Source: Antennarius striatus
Taxonomy: Eukaryota > Chordata > Actinopteri > Lophiiformes > Antennariidae
DNA length: 64,000 nucleotides
Reading direction: 5' to 3'
Assembly: GCF_040054535.1 (NCBI RefSeq)
Contig: NC_090796.1
Span: 15,713,501-15,777,500, forward strand
Shown here piece after piece: positions 32,701 to 44,509 of the stretch. How positions within the stretch are numbered: the stretch's first letter is position 1; every line of letters begins with the position of its first letter. The position numbers and the translations under genes were made by a program. The notes below the pieces were generated by a model. It worked only from the letters and a program-made list of their open reading frames with translations. It had not been told where the DNA came from and ran no database searches.

Positions 32701-33843
32701 TGTGTGTTGTAATTAAATGGAGGCTTTCTGGTTGCAAGTGACTCTTTAAGATGTGAGCATTGGGTTTCAGGTGGGGGGTGGGGTTGTGTCTTACCTGCCC
32801 TCTGTAGGACTCAGGAGGCAGCATCCTGGTGGTGCAGCAGTGTCTGAGCCCTTTATTAACAAGATCTTATTATTAGTTTACACTGAAGATACCCCTGTGG
32901 CAGATAAAGATACCCCTGTGGCAGATTATCCTGATAAATCCCTGAGACGTTCAAGAAAATCCCAGGTGGCTGCTAATCCTGACATTTGCTACAGGTGATG
33001 CTGCTGCTAGCCCCGCCCCTTGATTTTGATTGGATATTATTACAAATAGGGGAATGTTCCTCCTAAGTGGGGTTATTATGGAAGGTAAAAATGCCCCTGA
33101 GGGGCTCAGAAATTTTTTTCCACCCTTGGTTGCTATTGGAAACAAAATCGGAGCGATGATAAATTCTCATCGGGTTACCGGTTTTTAATTTCTGGCTCAG
33201 AGTTAATGTGAAACTTTCCCTCGTGCTGAGATTCAAGTCAAAATTGCGATATTATTCCTGCTTTATCTCACCGCTATCAGAACCTTTATCCTCCTGAGTG
33301 GCGTCCAGTGGAAGCCTGAATTAGCTCCACGGCGCTGCCTCTGAAGGCACAGAAAGTTCCCCTTTCACTTCTCTCTGGTATCTCTCTGGCCTATAATTAA
33401 AATCATTTCCCTCTCCCCATTAATTCAGAGAGAGGCACCATTATGGAGGTCGTGGCTTCCAGGGTAGCGCCGGGGAGGAGGTGGGTCAGAGGCTTTTCAA
33501 CATTAATGGCCCCACTGTGTGCCTGCTATTAATCTCAACAAGGGGTAAAGTGGCTTCATCCCAGCTGCAGGACGGGGCCTTCACGACGCGGCCGACTGAA
33601 AGGAGCTGGATCTGTGACAGTTAAACAGATTATTATCTTCATATTGTTCCTTTATTCAGAGACTTTATTGTATTTCATCATCATGAAAAGAAATGTTAAT
33701 CTTTTTAAAAGGAGGCTTTGTAAATATTTAGACAAAAACGATTTTAAAAATCCAAAATGTCAAACTTGCTATTATTTTAATTACCAATGTGTGCAAATTT
33801 ACAAAACTAGTGAGAGAAAACTGGAAGCGTTGACTGTAGTTGG

Positions 33844-33857
33844 CCACCAGAGGGAGC
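33844..33857 (+). promoter_or_regulatory. CTCF-like motif (forward)
   Basis: CCACCAGAGGGAGC, preceded by TTGG, matches 13 of 14 core positions (A for C at position 12). It is one of two forward motifs within 91 bases. Confidence 0.45.
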
Positions 33858-33920
33858 CACTGGTTCGAGGTGGCAGCTTTTTATAGTTCATCCCTTGTTT
33901 TTTTGTAATATTGCTGTCTG

Positions 33921-33934
33921 ACACTAGATGGCAG
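33921..33934 (+). promoter_or_regulatory. CTCF-like motif (forward), second of a pair
   Basis: ACACTAGATGGCAG matches 13 of 14 core positions (A for C at position 1), in the same orientation as the motif at 33844 and 77 bases downstream of it. Confidence 0.4.
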
Positions 33935-36717
33935 GAGCGCATATTGCGTGTAGAAATAATTAAATTTATTAGCCACAATCCAAACAAACAGGAGAGTTAC
34001 AGATTTTGTGAGACGTTTCTGATTAAAAATATTTTATATCTTGCAGGGAGGGTCTGGGTAAAGTTCCATCTGCAGAGCATTGATGAAACAGTGATGAAAC
34101 GCCGCACCCCAGAGAGGAGGACGCCAGAGGTTAATTGCAGGAATAAAACTAAATTATGCTCTCATATTCATGTAATCAAGGTGATACGAAATGAGATTTC
34201 CAGATATCAAAATCACATTGTTCCTTTTCTTTCGCTCCAGCGACGTTAAGCTGGAGATAAAAGAGTAATTATGCATTGAGTTGTTTTTTTTGTGGTTTTT
34301 TTTCATTAGCTGATAAAATTTTCTTTGAATGTAATAAATAACAGTGAAATCAAATTAGGGGAGCAGATTAATCCTTGGCGCGCATCAGGTCAGTGGATGA
34401 GAAAATGGGATTTGGAGGTTTCCGTGTAAAACAGTCACACAGGAAGTTGTGATGATCGATGGCAGCCGCTTTTGTTGGGCTGCATTTACATGTTGAGCAT
34501 CAAACAATCCACAACATCCGTTCTATTGTTGCTATTTTTATTTTTATTTTATCTCAGAGAAGACAGACAAAACACTCCTGGACAGTCCGTGCGCCGGGCA
34601 GCAATTCTGTTATCAGGATTTTCCAGGCATTCCCATGATGCACCTTGACAACCTGTTGGGGGTTTTTTTGCAGCGAGGCGCCAAAGATAAGCAGAAGAAC
34701 CTGTCAGGTGAAGTTTCTCCACAAAAACCGGATTGAACTCGCTTGAAACCCGGATGTGTCGTCATGGTAGCATTTCGGTTGAATGTTGGCGTTTTCAAGA
34801 GGATAACCCCCCCCCCAGATTAGGCCCCCGAAACACCGTCGTCATGTCAACGCATATAAAAAGCGTTACGATGCACGGAAAACTTGCACAAATCAAAATA
34901 AAATGTTTATCTCGATGTTCAAGAATCCCCGTGTGAACCGTGCATTTGGGGCTTTGCCGCAAGAATCACCAATAAGCAGATCAATATATTGCAAATGGTT
35001 TTGGTAGCAGGGACCTGAAGGAGCTGCTGATAACGACGGCGTGAACTCATCTGTGAAATAAAGAGATGGGAGACAGATACGACTTCGATCGACCCCTTTG
35101 GAGGCCGAAGGCGCCATGGCGTCCGTCCCCGATTCCCGTCGGCGCGGAAGTCGGCGGTTCTTCCGTCAACATTAGCCCGAAAACGCAGCTCGCTTCTGCT
35201 CTCTCGCCTCTTGTGGTTCAACAGTTTTTTACATAATTAGACCGTAAATCTCCTCCAAAGCTGAACGGCAAATATTTGCAGAAAACTGACAGTTAATTAC
35301 GGTTCAATATTTTATGGCGGGAATATTAACGGAGACGATAAAAACTATTTGTCAGCAACCTGCCGGCAAACAAGCAGCGGCGTGTCTGATTAAAATCCTT
35401 CTTGTTTGTACCTGAGACTGTTTCCCTCCTCCTCCTCAGAGGCCAAATCCTTCCTGCATCCTTAATGAAAACAGGCTTTTACTCCACAGTCCAGTACTTT
35501 CATTAACGTCCTGATAATAAAACACTGCCGTGACTTCCTCAACAAGGTACCTGGGGCCCCCCAGGTAGGTTTAGTGAGGGCTAGTGTGAAGGTGTTAGGG
35601 TGTTTATTTCCTCCCCTTCTGTGTCTATTTTGTTGTTGAACTGAGTTTTCTCTTAAATTTAGATTTTTAATGAGCTCTAATTCACATTTTCAGTGGAAAA
35701 ACTTTACATTGAAGTCCAGAAGGAACTAAAGGGAAAGAAAATGTCAGACTTCAATGGAAAATAAATTAATTTTTCATCATTCCAAAGACATTTATTGGAG
35801 GTTTTTTTTTATAAGCTGTCACTGATCGGAGACGACCGGGCCAAGGGAAAGTGGAAATAGTGATGATCATTATTACGTGTCGACACCTTCCTTCTTCTTC
35901 TTCATCTTCTTCTTCTTCACCTATACAACTGGGATTTCTGACATTTCTCTGTGAAGCTTCTCATCTGGCTGAGCCTCCCCTCCCGTCTTCACCTCTGAAA
36001 CTTTTATGAGGCGTGAGACTTTACATCCATAAAACCTTGGTTTTTATATTTAAAAAAAAAAAAAAAAAAAAGTGAGTCTGCAAAAAGTATTTACATCCAG
36101 GTTTAAAATTTACGCCGGACTGAGAATACGAAGGAAGTGAAGCGAGGGAATTGGAACTGGCAGCGGATTCAGATCCACACTGTCACAGCAAAAAAAAAAA
36201 GGAGGAGAGCTGGGGGGGGGGCGTCCTCTTCCTCACAGAAGTCGTCCACGTCTGACAGGAGGTATTATCCTCAAAAGAGTGTTGACGGCTCAGCAGCCAG
36301 ACACTCATGAGATCAGAATTGATTGGAAAAGATTTTATTGGTCATTTATTTCATGGACGATATATTGACTTTTCTCTTTAAGTTGAAAACGTTAAAGATA
36401 AAAAAAAAAACCCAAACAAACACCAAAACCGTCCAACAGATGGGTGCTCTGAAGAATCTAACAAGAAAGATAAGACATGCACGGGAAATATTGGACATGA
36501 TGGGATGAAAATAGGCAAGTTAAAAGATAAAACATTCCATATAAGGAGCAGAATCCCATCAGTCCAGCTGCTTTCCTCTCACCTGAGCGTCCCTCAGACG
36601 TCTCCTTCATCCGTGGAGCCGACATTTAATTATGAATGGAATAATTAAAGAGCTGCTCTTGAAGCCTGAGATCAACTGGTGTCTGGGTGCTGATAAGGCC
36701 TCTAAAGTGACAGGGGT

Positions 36718-36752
36718 GGGTGGTGGTGGTGGTGGTGGTGGTGGTGGTGGGG
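36718..36752. repeat. (GGT)n repeat
   Basis: About 11 GGT units ending in a G-run. Confidence 0.95.
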
Positions 36753-37037
36753 GACCAGTGATGCTGGAGGTGCATCCATCACACCCACAACCTCACTGAT
36801 GGAGTCATGATGGAGCTGCAGTTCAGACTAATGACAGCGGGAGCTGGCAGGGAGGACCTTGATCACACCCACACCATCTTCCCACTGCTGCCCCCCCCCC
36901 CCACCTTATCACCCCAAGACTCCACAGATAGCGTGAAAACATTTTAATGGGCTTCACTTTCTCCCCCTCTTCAGCCACCAGGGACCAAATAAAAGGAACA
37001 CTGTGGCCTCCAACTCCTCAGCTATTTTTGTGCAGAA

Positions 37038-37230
37038 GCAGTAACCCCACCCCCACCCCACCCCACTCACCCAAACCCACCCACTCACTCCCTCACCCCC
37101 CTCTTCCCATTTCAACCATCACCTCTCTGCGCTGGGGGGGGGAGAGATTCACGTGTAGCGACACATTTCTATGAGTCCCACGCATTCTCCACAGTGGAGT
37201 CCAGAGGGGGGTGGGGGGTGGGAGGGGGTG
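37038..37230. other. G-quadruplex-prone tracts on both strands
   Basis: 37045-37105 is a series of CCCC/CCC runs separated by one to five bases, giving G-quadruplex potential on the minus strand. 37205-37228 has four or more G-runs of three or more separated by single bases on the plus strand. The block lies 0.8-1.0 kb upstream of the gpr26 start codon. Confidence 0.55.
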
Positions 37231-37540
37231 TCATCCGTCAGCTTCCAGGGGAACAGAAGATGCTGGTCCTCGTCGGTCCGATGAAGCAGAATTAATCTGT
37301 GAAGATATTTGAGAAAAGGATGGAGGGAGGAGGAAAGACATGATGCAAAAAACAAGAACAAAACGCAAGAACGCAGCATTTATTATCAGAATTCAGGTTT
37401 GGATCATCTGTAAACGAGGGGAATAACAGAGCTGCACATTGAATAATCAGAAAATTAATTAAACAACATGATTTCTTCTGTGTGTGATAAAAAAAATTGT
37501 TCCCCAAGTTAAAAAAAACACATTTACGCACGAAATTCGT

Positions 37541-38016
37541 GTCATTTATCGATCTGCTCCTCAGTGCGCAGTGTTGTTCTCCTGGACGGAATACCCTGCA
37601 AGTCTTATCAGCGTGGTTTCTCGGAGGACACAGGGATAGCCCACACACTGTGCAGCCTGTGCGGAGGGGTGATGCCTCGGGAGCGCATCACAGGACGACA
37701 AAAAGCCCACTGCAGGACGCAGCGCCAGAAGAGAGCCGCTCTGGCACCGGCGCTGCTTCGGCGCCGCAGCTTGAAGGATCATATTCTCCTCCAAACGCGC
37801 TTCTTATCATGCGGGAATCCTTGTGAGCATCTTTCACTGGCGGCTCACGCACGGAGGAGATGTAGTGGAGAGGAAGCGGGGGACCTCCGCCGGGTGGAGA
37901 CGTCTTGGGGATGCTTTGGCACAGCGCGGGATGATGACATTGATGACATTTTGACGCAAAACAAACCTGGAAATGCGCACAAAAAGTGGGGATAAGTGAG
38001 TTTCGGGGCCCACAGG
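37541..38016 (+). promoter_or_regulatory. gpr26: gpr26 5' leader and probable promoter
   Basis: GC- and CpG-enriched compared with the AT-rich DNA before 37540 and directly abutting the first coding exon with no splice acceptor near the ATG. The leader is therefore probably continuous with exon 1. No TATA box recognised. Confidence 0.4.
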
Positions 38017-41000
38017 ATGGACACTGCGGAGGTAATTCTCTCTGTGTTGGTGGTTGTGATTATTATAGTGTCGTTGCTGTCCAACATCCTGGTGCTGATC
38101 TGCTTCCTATACAACCCGGAGATCCGCAAGCAGGTCCCAGGTTTGTTCACCCTCAACCTCACCTTCTGCAACTTGTTGCTGACCGTCTCCAACATGCCTC
38201 TCACTCTGGTGGGGCTCGTCATCCAGGCGCAGCCGGGGGGAGACAGCTTCTGCCGGATAGCGGGCTTCTTGGAGACCTTCCTGTCCACCAACTCGATGCT
38301 GAGCATGGCAGCGCTGAGCATCGACAGGTGGATCGCGGTGGTGTTCCCCCTGAGGTACCACTCCAAAATGCGCCACAAGGACGCGGCTTTTGTGCTCGGG
38401 TACACGTGGGCGCACTCCATGTCCTTCTCCACGGTGGCCACCAGCCTCTCCTGGGTGGGCTACCACCGGCTTTACGCGTCCTGCACGCTGGCAAACGCCA
38501 GGGCGAGCAGCTGGACCCAGTTCGTCGTGTTCACCATCTTTTTCCACTCCTTCACCTTCCTCCTGACTTTTATAGTTCTGTGTGTCACATATCTGAAAGT
38601 GTTGAAGGTGGCGAGGTTTCACTGCAAGAGGATCGACGTTATCACAATGCAAACTTTGGTGCTGCTGGTGGATATACACCCCAGGTGAGCCCCTTTCTGT
38701 GTGTGTGTGTGTGTGTGATAATATTTAATGTGGATTCATCTCTAAAGCATAAAACAAACTATGAATATCAACCCTCTGATCAGATAAAAAGGAAAGAACT
38801 CCCCAGGAGCATCCAGTCGGTTCCATCCTCCTCGTTCACTTTGAGGTTACATACTGGAATAACTCCGTTCCCTATCCGAGCACAGCTAATGAAGCTCCTC
38901 CATTTTTGCATTTACATTTAAATCATGGCCTTGTTATTCAGAGGGGATGCGAAATCTATTTAAATGTCACCCACAGCAGTGGGTTCACTCCCACCCCTCC
39001 ACTCTCTAAAAAGCAAAATGTGAGTGATTTATAGCTAACCTTGTTTAAAGTCTGATGAGATTAAAAAGATCCAACCTTCAACATGTCAGACGTCTACATG
39101 ACATCTAGAACCGTCTCAGTGACCTCCAGCTAATGAAATATAACTTGAAGCTTTATGACATCATAGCCGTGATGTAAAAAGTCATGCATGAACGTAAAAA
39201 AAAAAAAAAAAAAGCAGATTCTGGATCGGGTTCCATCCTTCTAACCTCGACTTTTGTGTTCTCCAGCGTCCGCCAGCGCTGCCTGGAGGAGCAGAGGAGG
39301 CGACGCCAGAGAGCCACCAGGAAGATCAGCACCTTCATCGGCACCTTCATGCTCTGCTTCGCTCCTTACGTGATCACGAGGTGAGCCGCCGGACGACCCC
39401 AGGCGGCGGTGGTGGAGGGAGGAGAAGGAGGGCGAGGGATGCCAGCCTGGCACACTGCGGCATTCACAGCCTTCTTTGTTTTGCTGGCATCCCCCAAAAC
39501 CTCCCTCCTCCCCCCTTCACTGCCTCCCCTCTCCACCAAGCCGGAGTTGGAAGATGAGATTGGCTGACCTTGTGATAAGTAATACGCCTCGGCTCTGTGG
39601 TTCCTGCTGCATGAGCACTTTTTCTCTTCAAGCAGAATGTAGCATCATTTGAAATATGTGCTATCAAAGAATCTGTTCTAAAAGCAACTAAATGTTGTTG
39701 TTTTTAAAAAAAAATAAAAAAAATCTTTCGTTGTTGGGCTGCAGGGCCACAAAAGTTAGAGAAGAAAAACACCAGAAATAACCCGTCTCTGTCTCGTCTT
39801 GGTGTTATGAAGTAAATGCAGTGTCATGTTCTCAGAATAATGACATCATCAGCATTTAGATTGCTTTCCTATGAAGCTCACTTTCCCCATTCAAATTCGT
39901 TTCAGCCACCCCCGGCGTGCAATCTGTGGAGGAAATAAAGGCGGGCTGGACGGAGGTCCGACCCGGTCCCCCTTTTCTATCTACTCTCAATAAATGAATC
40001 AGAAACAGGAAATAGTTTTGTCCTTCCACATAAAAAACAGTTTAATTGTCTCCTTAAGAGGAAATGGAAGTTTTCACCCTTGTTCACTTGTTTGTTTGTT
40101 CGTTTTGGGGTCATTTTGCGTAAAAGTCAAAGCCGCGGCCTGATGGCGGATTTAATCCCACCAGCGCTGTGGAGTATATAAAAGTGCTAGCGATGGCTAC
40201 CTGCCCATGTAGGGCTAATGTTAATGGGCTGGTGGGGCTTGATGGTGGACGGCGTAATCACACAGAGTGCAAGTGGACAGGATCAGCGATTTTCTTCTCT
40301 CATGACAGTAAAAAAAATCTCAGCACTCGGAAAAAGTAAAGAGTAAAGCATCATTTTTCTGTTTTTACTGTCTGTCCCTTTGAGATTTCGTCCTTGGCAT
40401 CAGTAAGTTTAAATCCACTTTAATACCAAAGCAAAGACAGTTTTCACCTTGGGAATTTGCATTTGGTTTTGAAAAATAAACATGCTGTCTCCTTGGGTGC
40501 TGCCCCCTTCTGGTGACCTCAGGTATTTTGCACCTTAATGCATCTAAAAACTGCAAAACTCCAAAACAACCTGGAAATACCTCGTTAAAAAATGCCACGA
40601 GTCAAACAAAACAGAGTCCTGGGGGGAAAAAAAAAAGTTTAGCAACTTATAATGATTCCGTTGTGAATGAAGCTGCTGCTGTTCATAACAACCACTGCAA
40701 ATGGCTCCAGGCGGAAACCTCTTCCACCGCGGGGGGGGGGGTTCTCATCTGCTGTTCTGGTGGAGAAACGGGAGGCCAGATGCACATTCATATGAAACTG
40801 CATCTGAAGTGGGACGTGATTCCAAGATATGTGCACAAATATCTAAATATAAAATAAGCCTGACATGCAAACGCCGGGAGGTTTTTGCTCCAAATCAGGC
40901 CTCGTGGTAGAACTCCTGAGCTGGGGGTGTTGGTGGACTCTGCATTAGAGAACGTTCAAAGCTAATTGGCTTGTTTCCAGACTCTCGTTACTGTTAGACA

Positions 41001-41489
41001 GGTCTGCTTTATGCGACCGGTGGCTCTTCTTCTTCTTCTGGCAGGAAATGCAGCCGGCTGCAAATAAGAAAAGCGATGATAAATAGCCCCCAGCATGAAA
41101 GGTAGCAATAGTTGTTTTCACAGTTGCAGTATTTTATCTTATGGGCTCTTTTCTTACTTCATTACAGCCTCAAGAAGCATTTCTATTTATGCTTAATAAA
41201 AGCTTTAAAGCGTGCTATGTCTCCCTCTTTCACCACCCTTACCTTTATTCCCACCTGCAGGATCGTGGAGTTATTTCCAGCGGTGCCTATCAACCCCCAC
41301 TGGGGAATCGTCTCCAAGTGCTTAACTTACAGCAAGGCGGCCTGCGACCCCTTCGTGTACTCCCTGCTCCGCCACCAGTACAAGAAGACGTGCGCTGACA
41401 TCATCAACCGGTTGCTGAAGCGCAGCTCCCTCAACGCGTCCAGGCCCAGGCCCGAAAACCCAGGCAGCAGCATCCCGACGGCTGAGTGA
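38017..41489 (+). CDS. gpr26: Orphan class A receptor GPR26, complete, three exons
   Basis: Exons 38017-38684, 39267-39380 and 41261-41489; GT-AG introns, consistent phases, 336 residues. The ATG at 38017 gives MDTAEVILSVLVV, aligned with the GPR26 N-terminus. There are seven hydrophobic spans. TM1 is about residues 7-31. FTLNLTFCNLL in TM2 has Asn where most class A receptors have Asp2.50. The TM3 end reads SIDRWIAVVFPL, so DRY is replaced by DRW (103-105). HCKRIDVITMQTLVLLVD and the exon-2 segment RRRRQRATRKISTFIGTF form the long third loop, followed by CFAPYV in TM6. TM7 has DPFVY (290-294) in place of NPxxY. Family knowledge: GPR26 is a brain-enriched plasma-membrane orphan receptor with high basal Gs/cAMP signalling, and its relative is GPR78. 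Both intron positions interrupt the region from loop 3 to the start of TM7. Linkage with cpxm2 supports the call. Confidence 0.96.
38699..38720. repeat. (GT)n tract in gpr26 intron 1
   Basis: About ten GT units just after the exon 1 donor. Confidence 0.9.
40500..40513 (-). promoter_or_regulatory. CTCF-like motif (reverse) in gpr26 intron 2
   Basis: On the minus strand CCAGAAGGGGGCAG matches 13 of 14 core positions. It points toward the forward motifs at 33844 and 33921. Confidence 0.4.
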
Positions 41490-44281
41490 CGGCCGGCGGA
41501 CCGCCAGGGGTCCCGAGGGCTGACCCCGAGAACTGCCAAGGAAGGCTGATTTATAGTCGACGAACACGAGGAGGAAAGTCAAATCTGGTCCCCGCGAGAA
41601 GAAATGTCCCGACAAAACAAGGACGAATCCCGACGCCGTTGGGTTAGGAGCGCCCGGAGCGGCGTTGAGAACTGAGGACGGACGCGTTCACACTGGTGTA
41701 GCTTCAGTCGGGTGTCTTTTAGCAGAAACTTGTGTGTTTTGATGTCGTTGGAGTATATATTTAAATCTTTACAAAGAGGTAGGGAATGACTGTATGCCTG
41801 TTTTAGTCTGTGCTCAGTCGGTTCTGTATGTAGCACTGAAAACTAGCTCAACCAAAACTGGATAGAACCCCCCCCTTTGTTGTGTTATAGCTGAAAACAC
41901 TCAGCAGGCCAAGTTGGGCTCAATCGTGCTCCTAATTCAGCTAATCTTTGAGTATTTTTGTAATAGATTACCACGGTAGGAATGAAGGAAAACAGCACGA
42001 CGGGGTGTGGTTTATATTCTTCAACACATTTCCATCGTTTGAAGGACGCTGGCTCAGTGTTTTATTGGGGAAAAACCAGCCTTCAAACCGACTGCCTTCG
42101 CTCTGATGACTGACAAGCGGCCCCCGGGTCGTCGAGGGAAGTGGAGCGTGATTGACTGGACCCGCCCGGCGACGCTCGCACGCCGGCGCGATGGACGAAT
42201 GAGGCAAACGTAGGCCTATATGATGTCTTTATCTTCAAATGGCAATGAAGGGCAGAGATAAAAGCATATCTTGGAGGTGGGGGGGTGATATTTTTCGCTC
42301 AAATGGAACACATTAACAGCTTGTTTGAATTAGCCGTCATGTTAATACTGTTTATATCACCAGTCCAAACATCAGTCACTCCTTTTTATTGGTTCTATCG
42401 TCTTATCATTAATTTATGACGTCTAAAAATAGGGTATCGTTCTACGCTAAGCTAAGCAACCACATTTCCTCAGTTTGGAAGATATGATTGAACGTCGTCT
42501 CCCGATCTCAGTGGTTTTTCATGAAAACGGTGCGACACACGTGAAACCACGTTTAAAATCATCCCATAGTTTCATATCTTCTGGGTAGAGCATGTTTTAG
42601 TATTATATTGTAAAAATCAGAAGGCAATTCTGCGTCGGTTCTCAGTTCAAAAGGTTTCTCGTCCCACAAAGAGAAAGGAGCACTTGGTTTCACAAAGGCA
42701 GACTCAGGTTGTTCAGGGGCCGCCGGGGGGGGGCAAATAAATCCGAGAGGGCACCTGTCTGCGTTTCTAGTTTTCTTGCGTGACGTACGTCGGAGGCTCG
42801 CCCGTAAGGCGTCCCCTGAATCCTCCAGCTGTAGATTTGTTGGTTTTAAGTGTTCCTTAACGTCAGCGACACCTGATGCTGCCACTTCCACGTCTCCGGC
42901 ACAAACAAACAGGCGTGACCACCCCCACCCCCCACCCCCACCAGATCCAGTAATATGAAATCACCTTTCACCGTATCTATGGAGGGGAAAACTGTTTTTT
43001 AAGCTTGCTGAGGATGAATTACACAGAATCCAAAATGGTTTGGGGGGCAGTTTGGATGAAATTTTCGCAACTCTGTGGTTAAAAAACAGGGAAAACCAGC
43101 TGCTAACCATTCACAGATTCATGCAGAGCAGTCGGTATGACAACACACGGCACGCTTATCATGTTTAATTTGCCATAGATACTTCCTGGAAGGCGTGTGT
43201 TTGCATGTGTTTTCTTTTATACACCAGAGTCGCTTTGAGTCCAATCGTGCAAACCGTTTATTTATATCCTGGCGCGGGTTTCCTACATAGGCAATGTGCA
43301 GTATCTTCAATTTTTGTGACATCAGTTTCTCAAAATGATTCTGCTGTTACGTTTTCTGAAGGCATTGGGCTTGGTATTCCTATTTTGATGGATATAAGTG
43401 TTCCTCTTTGACAGATACTGCACTTTGGCTTCGTGCGTCCAGGTGTTTCTGGTCTCCAGGTGTTTCCGGACCCGCCTCATGTTGTACGTCCACTTCTTTC
43501 TGTATCAGAAGACAGGCAGCTCTGTATCAGAGGGCTTTCCACTCGTTATGGAGTCCACTTACTGTAGATAGAGGCGTCCTTCAGAGATATATTACACTGA
43601 ATAGCCCAGTCAGCCTAGTCACGAGTAGCTGCAGGTTAACCTCAGAACATAGCAGGTATATTTATGTAGGAATTAGTGAAAATTTGTTCTATTTTGTGGT
43701 AAAACAGAAGAGTAACGGTGTCTTGGGTGCACGTGTAGCTCGGTAACCGAAGCCTTAAATTCTCTAGTATATAACTGTTTTTCCTTGAATGTTGGCGTCT
43801 GAATATTTTGACCAGTAGATTCATTTATTGCCTTATTCTCTCCTGTCACCTGCCTCTCTAGAATCTGCTTTCCATGCTTCTTTCTTTCTTTCTTTCTTTC
43901 TGTTTTGCTGAATTTCTCGGCGAAAAAGCAAACAGGAAACCGTTCCATGTCGACAGATTTAGATAAACGACACGCGTGAAGAGCGTTCCTGTGTCTTTTT
44001 GATGTACATACATGTGATTGATGATGATGATGGCGCCGTGTTTGTGGGGATGTTCGGGAATGTGCTGCTTTCAAATGCAAATGTTGTCCCTTGTTGGGAG
44101 CTGACGATGAATTCGGTGTAACATACCTCATTTCCACTCGACTGAACCGTTTTGTCATGTGTATCTTCTAATTTACGACGCCGTCGGCTCCGTGCTGCTA
44201 AACATGGCGGAGGCCAGGGCGGCGGATATCAGCCGCTGCTTCTATCCGGTGGGAATATTTGGTCGTTGTGACGATTTTAAT
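41490..44281 (+). other. gpr26: Probable long 3' UTR / 3' flank of gpr26
   Basis: Non-coding on both strands as far as can be seen. No good AATAAA occurs soon after the stop, which would fit a long 3' UTR, as is known for mammalian GPR26. The end cannot be fixed. Minor features are a C/G-rich tract at 42919-42942 and a short (TTTC)n run near 43877-43901. Confidence 0.35.
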
Positions 44282-44283
44282 TA

Positions 44284-44509
44284 CAGTATTTTCCACACTA
44301 TAAGGCGCACCTTCAATGAATGGCATATCCCAAAACATTTTTTCATGTACAAGGCGCACTGGATTATAAAGCGCACTGGATTATAAAGCGCACTGGATTA
44401 TAAGGCGCACACTGTCGGTTTTTGAGAGAATAAAAGGTAGATATAATTTATTTATCCCAAACTGGGAAATTTAAATTTAAAGGTGCGCCTTGAAGTGCAG
44501 AAAATACTG
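44284..44509. mobile_element. Tc1/mariner-like MITE with terminal inverted repeats
   Basis: A 226-bp element. The left end CAGTATTTTCCACACTATAA continues into GGCGCACC; the right end, reverse-complemented, reads CAGTATTTTCTGCACTTCAA followed by GGCGCACC. That gives imperfect inverted repeats of about 28 bases. Both ends are flanked by TA (44282-44283 and 44510-44511), fitting a TA target duplication. There is no coding capacity. Inside are three tandem copies of the 17-mer GCGCACTGGATTATAAA (44354-44404). The motif 'TATAAGGCGCAC' is common in fish genomic repeats. Superfamily placement is inferred from the TA duplication. Confidence 0.75.

Larger units (their letters stand above)
29754..37540. 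other. Gene-free interval upstream of gpr26
   Basis: No supported exon in about 7.8 kb. Complex non-repetitive blocks, candidates for conserved non-coding elements, lie at about 29930-30300, 30400-30960, 31090-31350, 32310-32580 and 33380-33610. They are TAAT-rich and free of simple repeats. A two-copy direct repeat with a 22-base period (GATACCCCTGTGGCAGAT, about 32888-32927), an A-run near 36051-36071 and a (GGT)n tract (36718-36752) are also present. The right end becomes C/G-tract rich. Confidence 0.4.

Noticed and set aside
37564-37995. 143-codon plus ORF before gpr26
   Set aside because: Non-ATG start in the GC-rich leader, no family resemblance, low-complexity Arg/Ser composition; likely chance.
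37986-38921. 311-codon plus ORF and a 190-codon minus ORF over gpr26
   Set aside because: Out-of-frame shadows of gpr26 exon 1; His/Gln/Arg-rich and not protein-like.
42776-44158. Possible retroelement or second gene in the gpr26 3' flank
   Set aside because: Open frames of 60-161 codons show no reverse transcriptase, transposase or other recognisable motif; a 3' UTR or flank is simpler.
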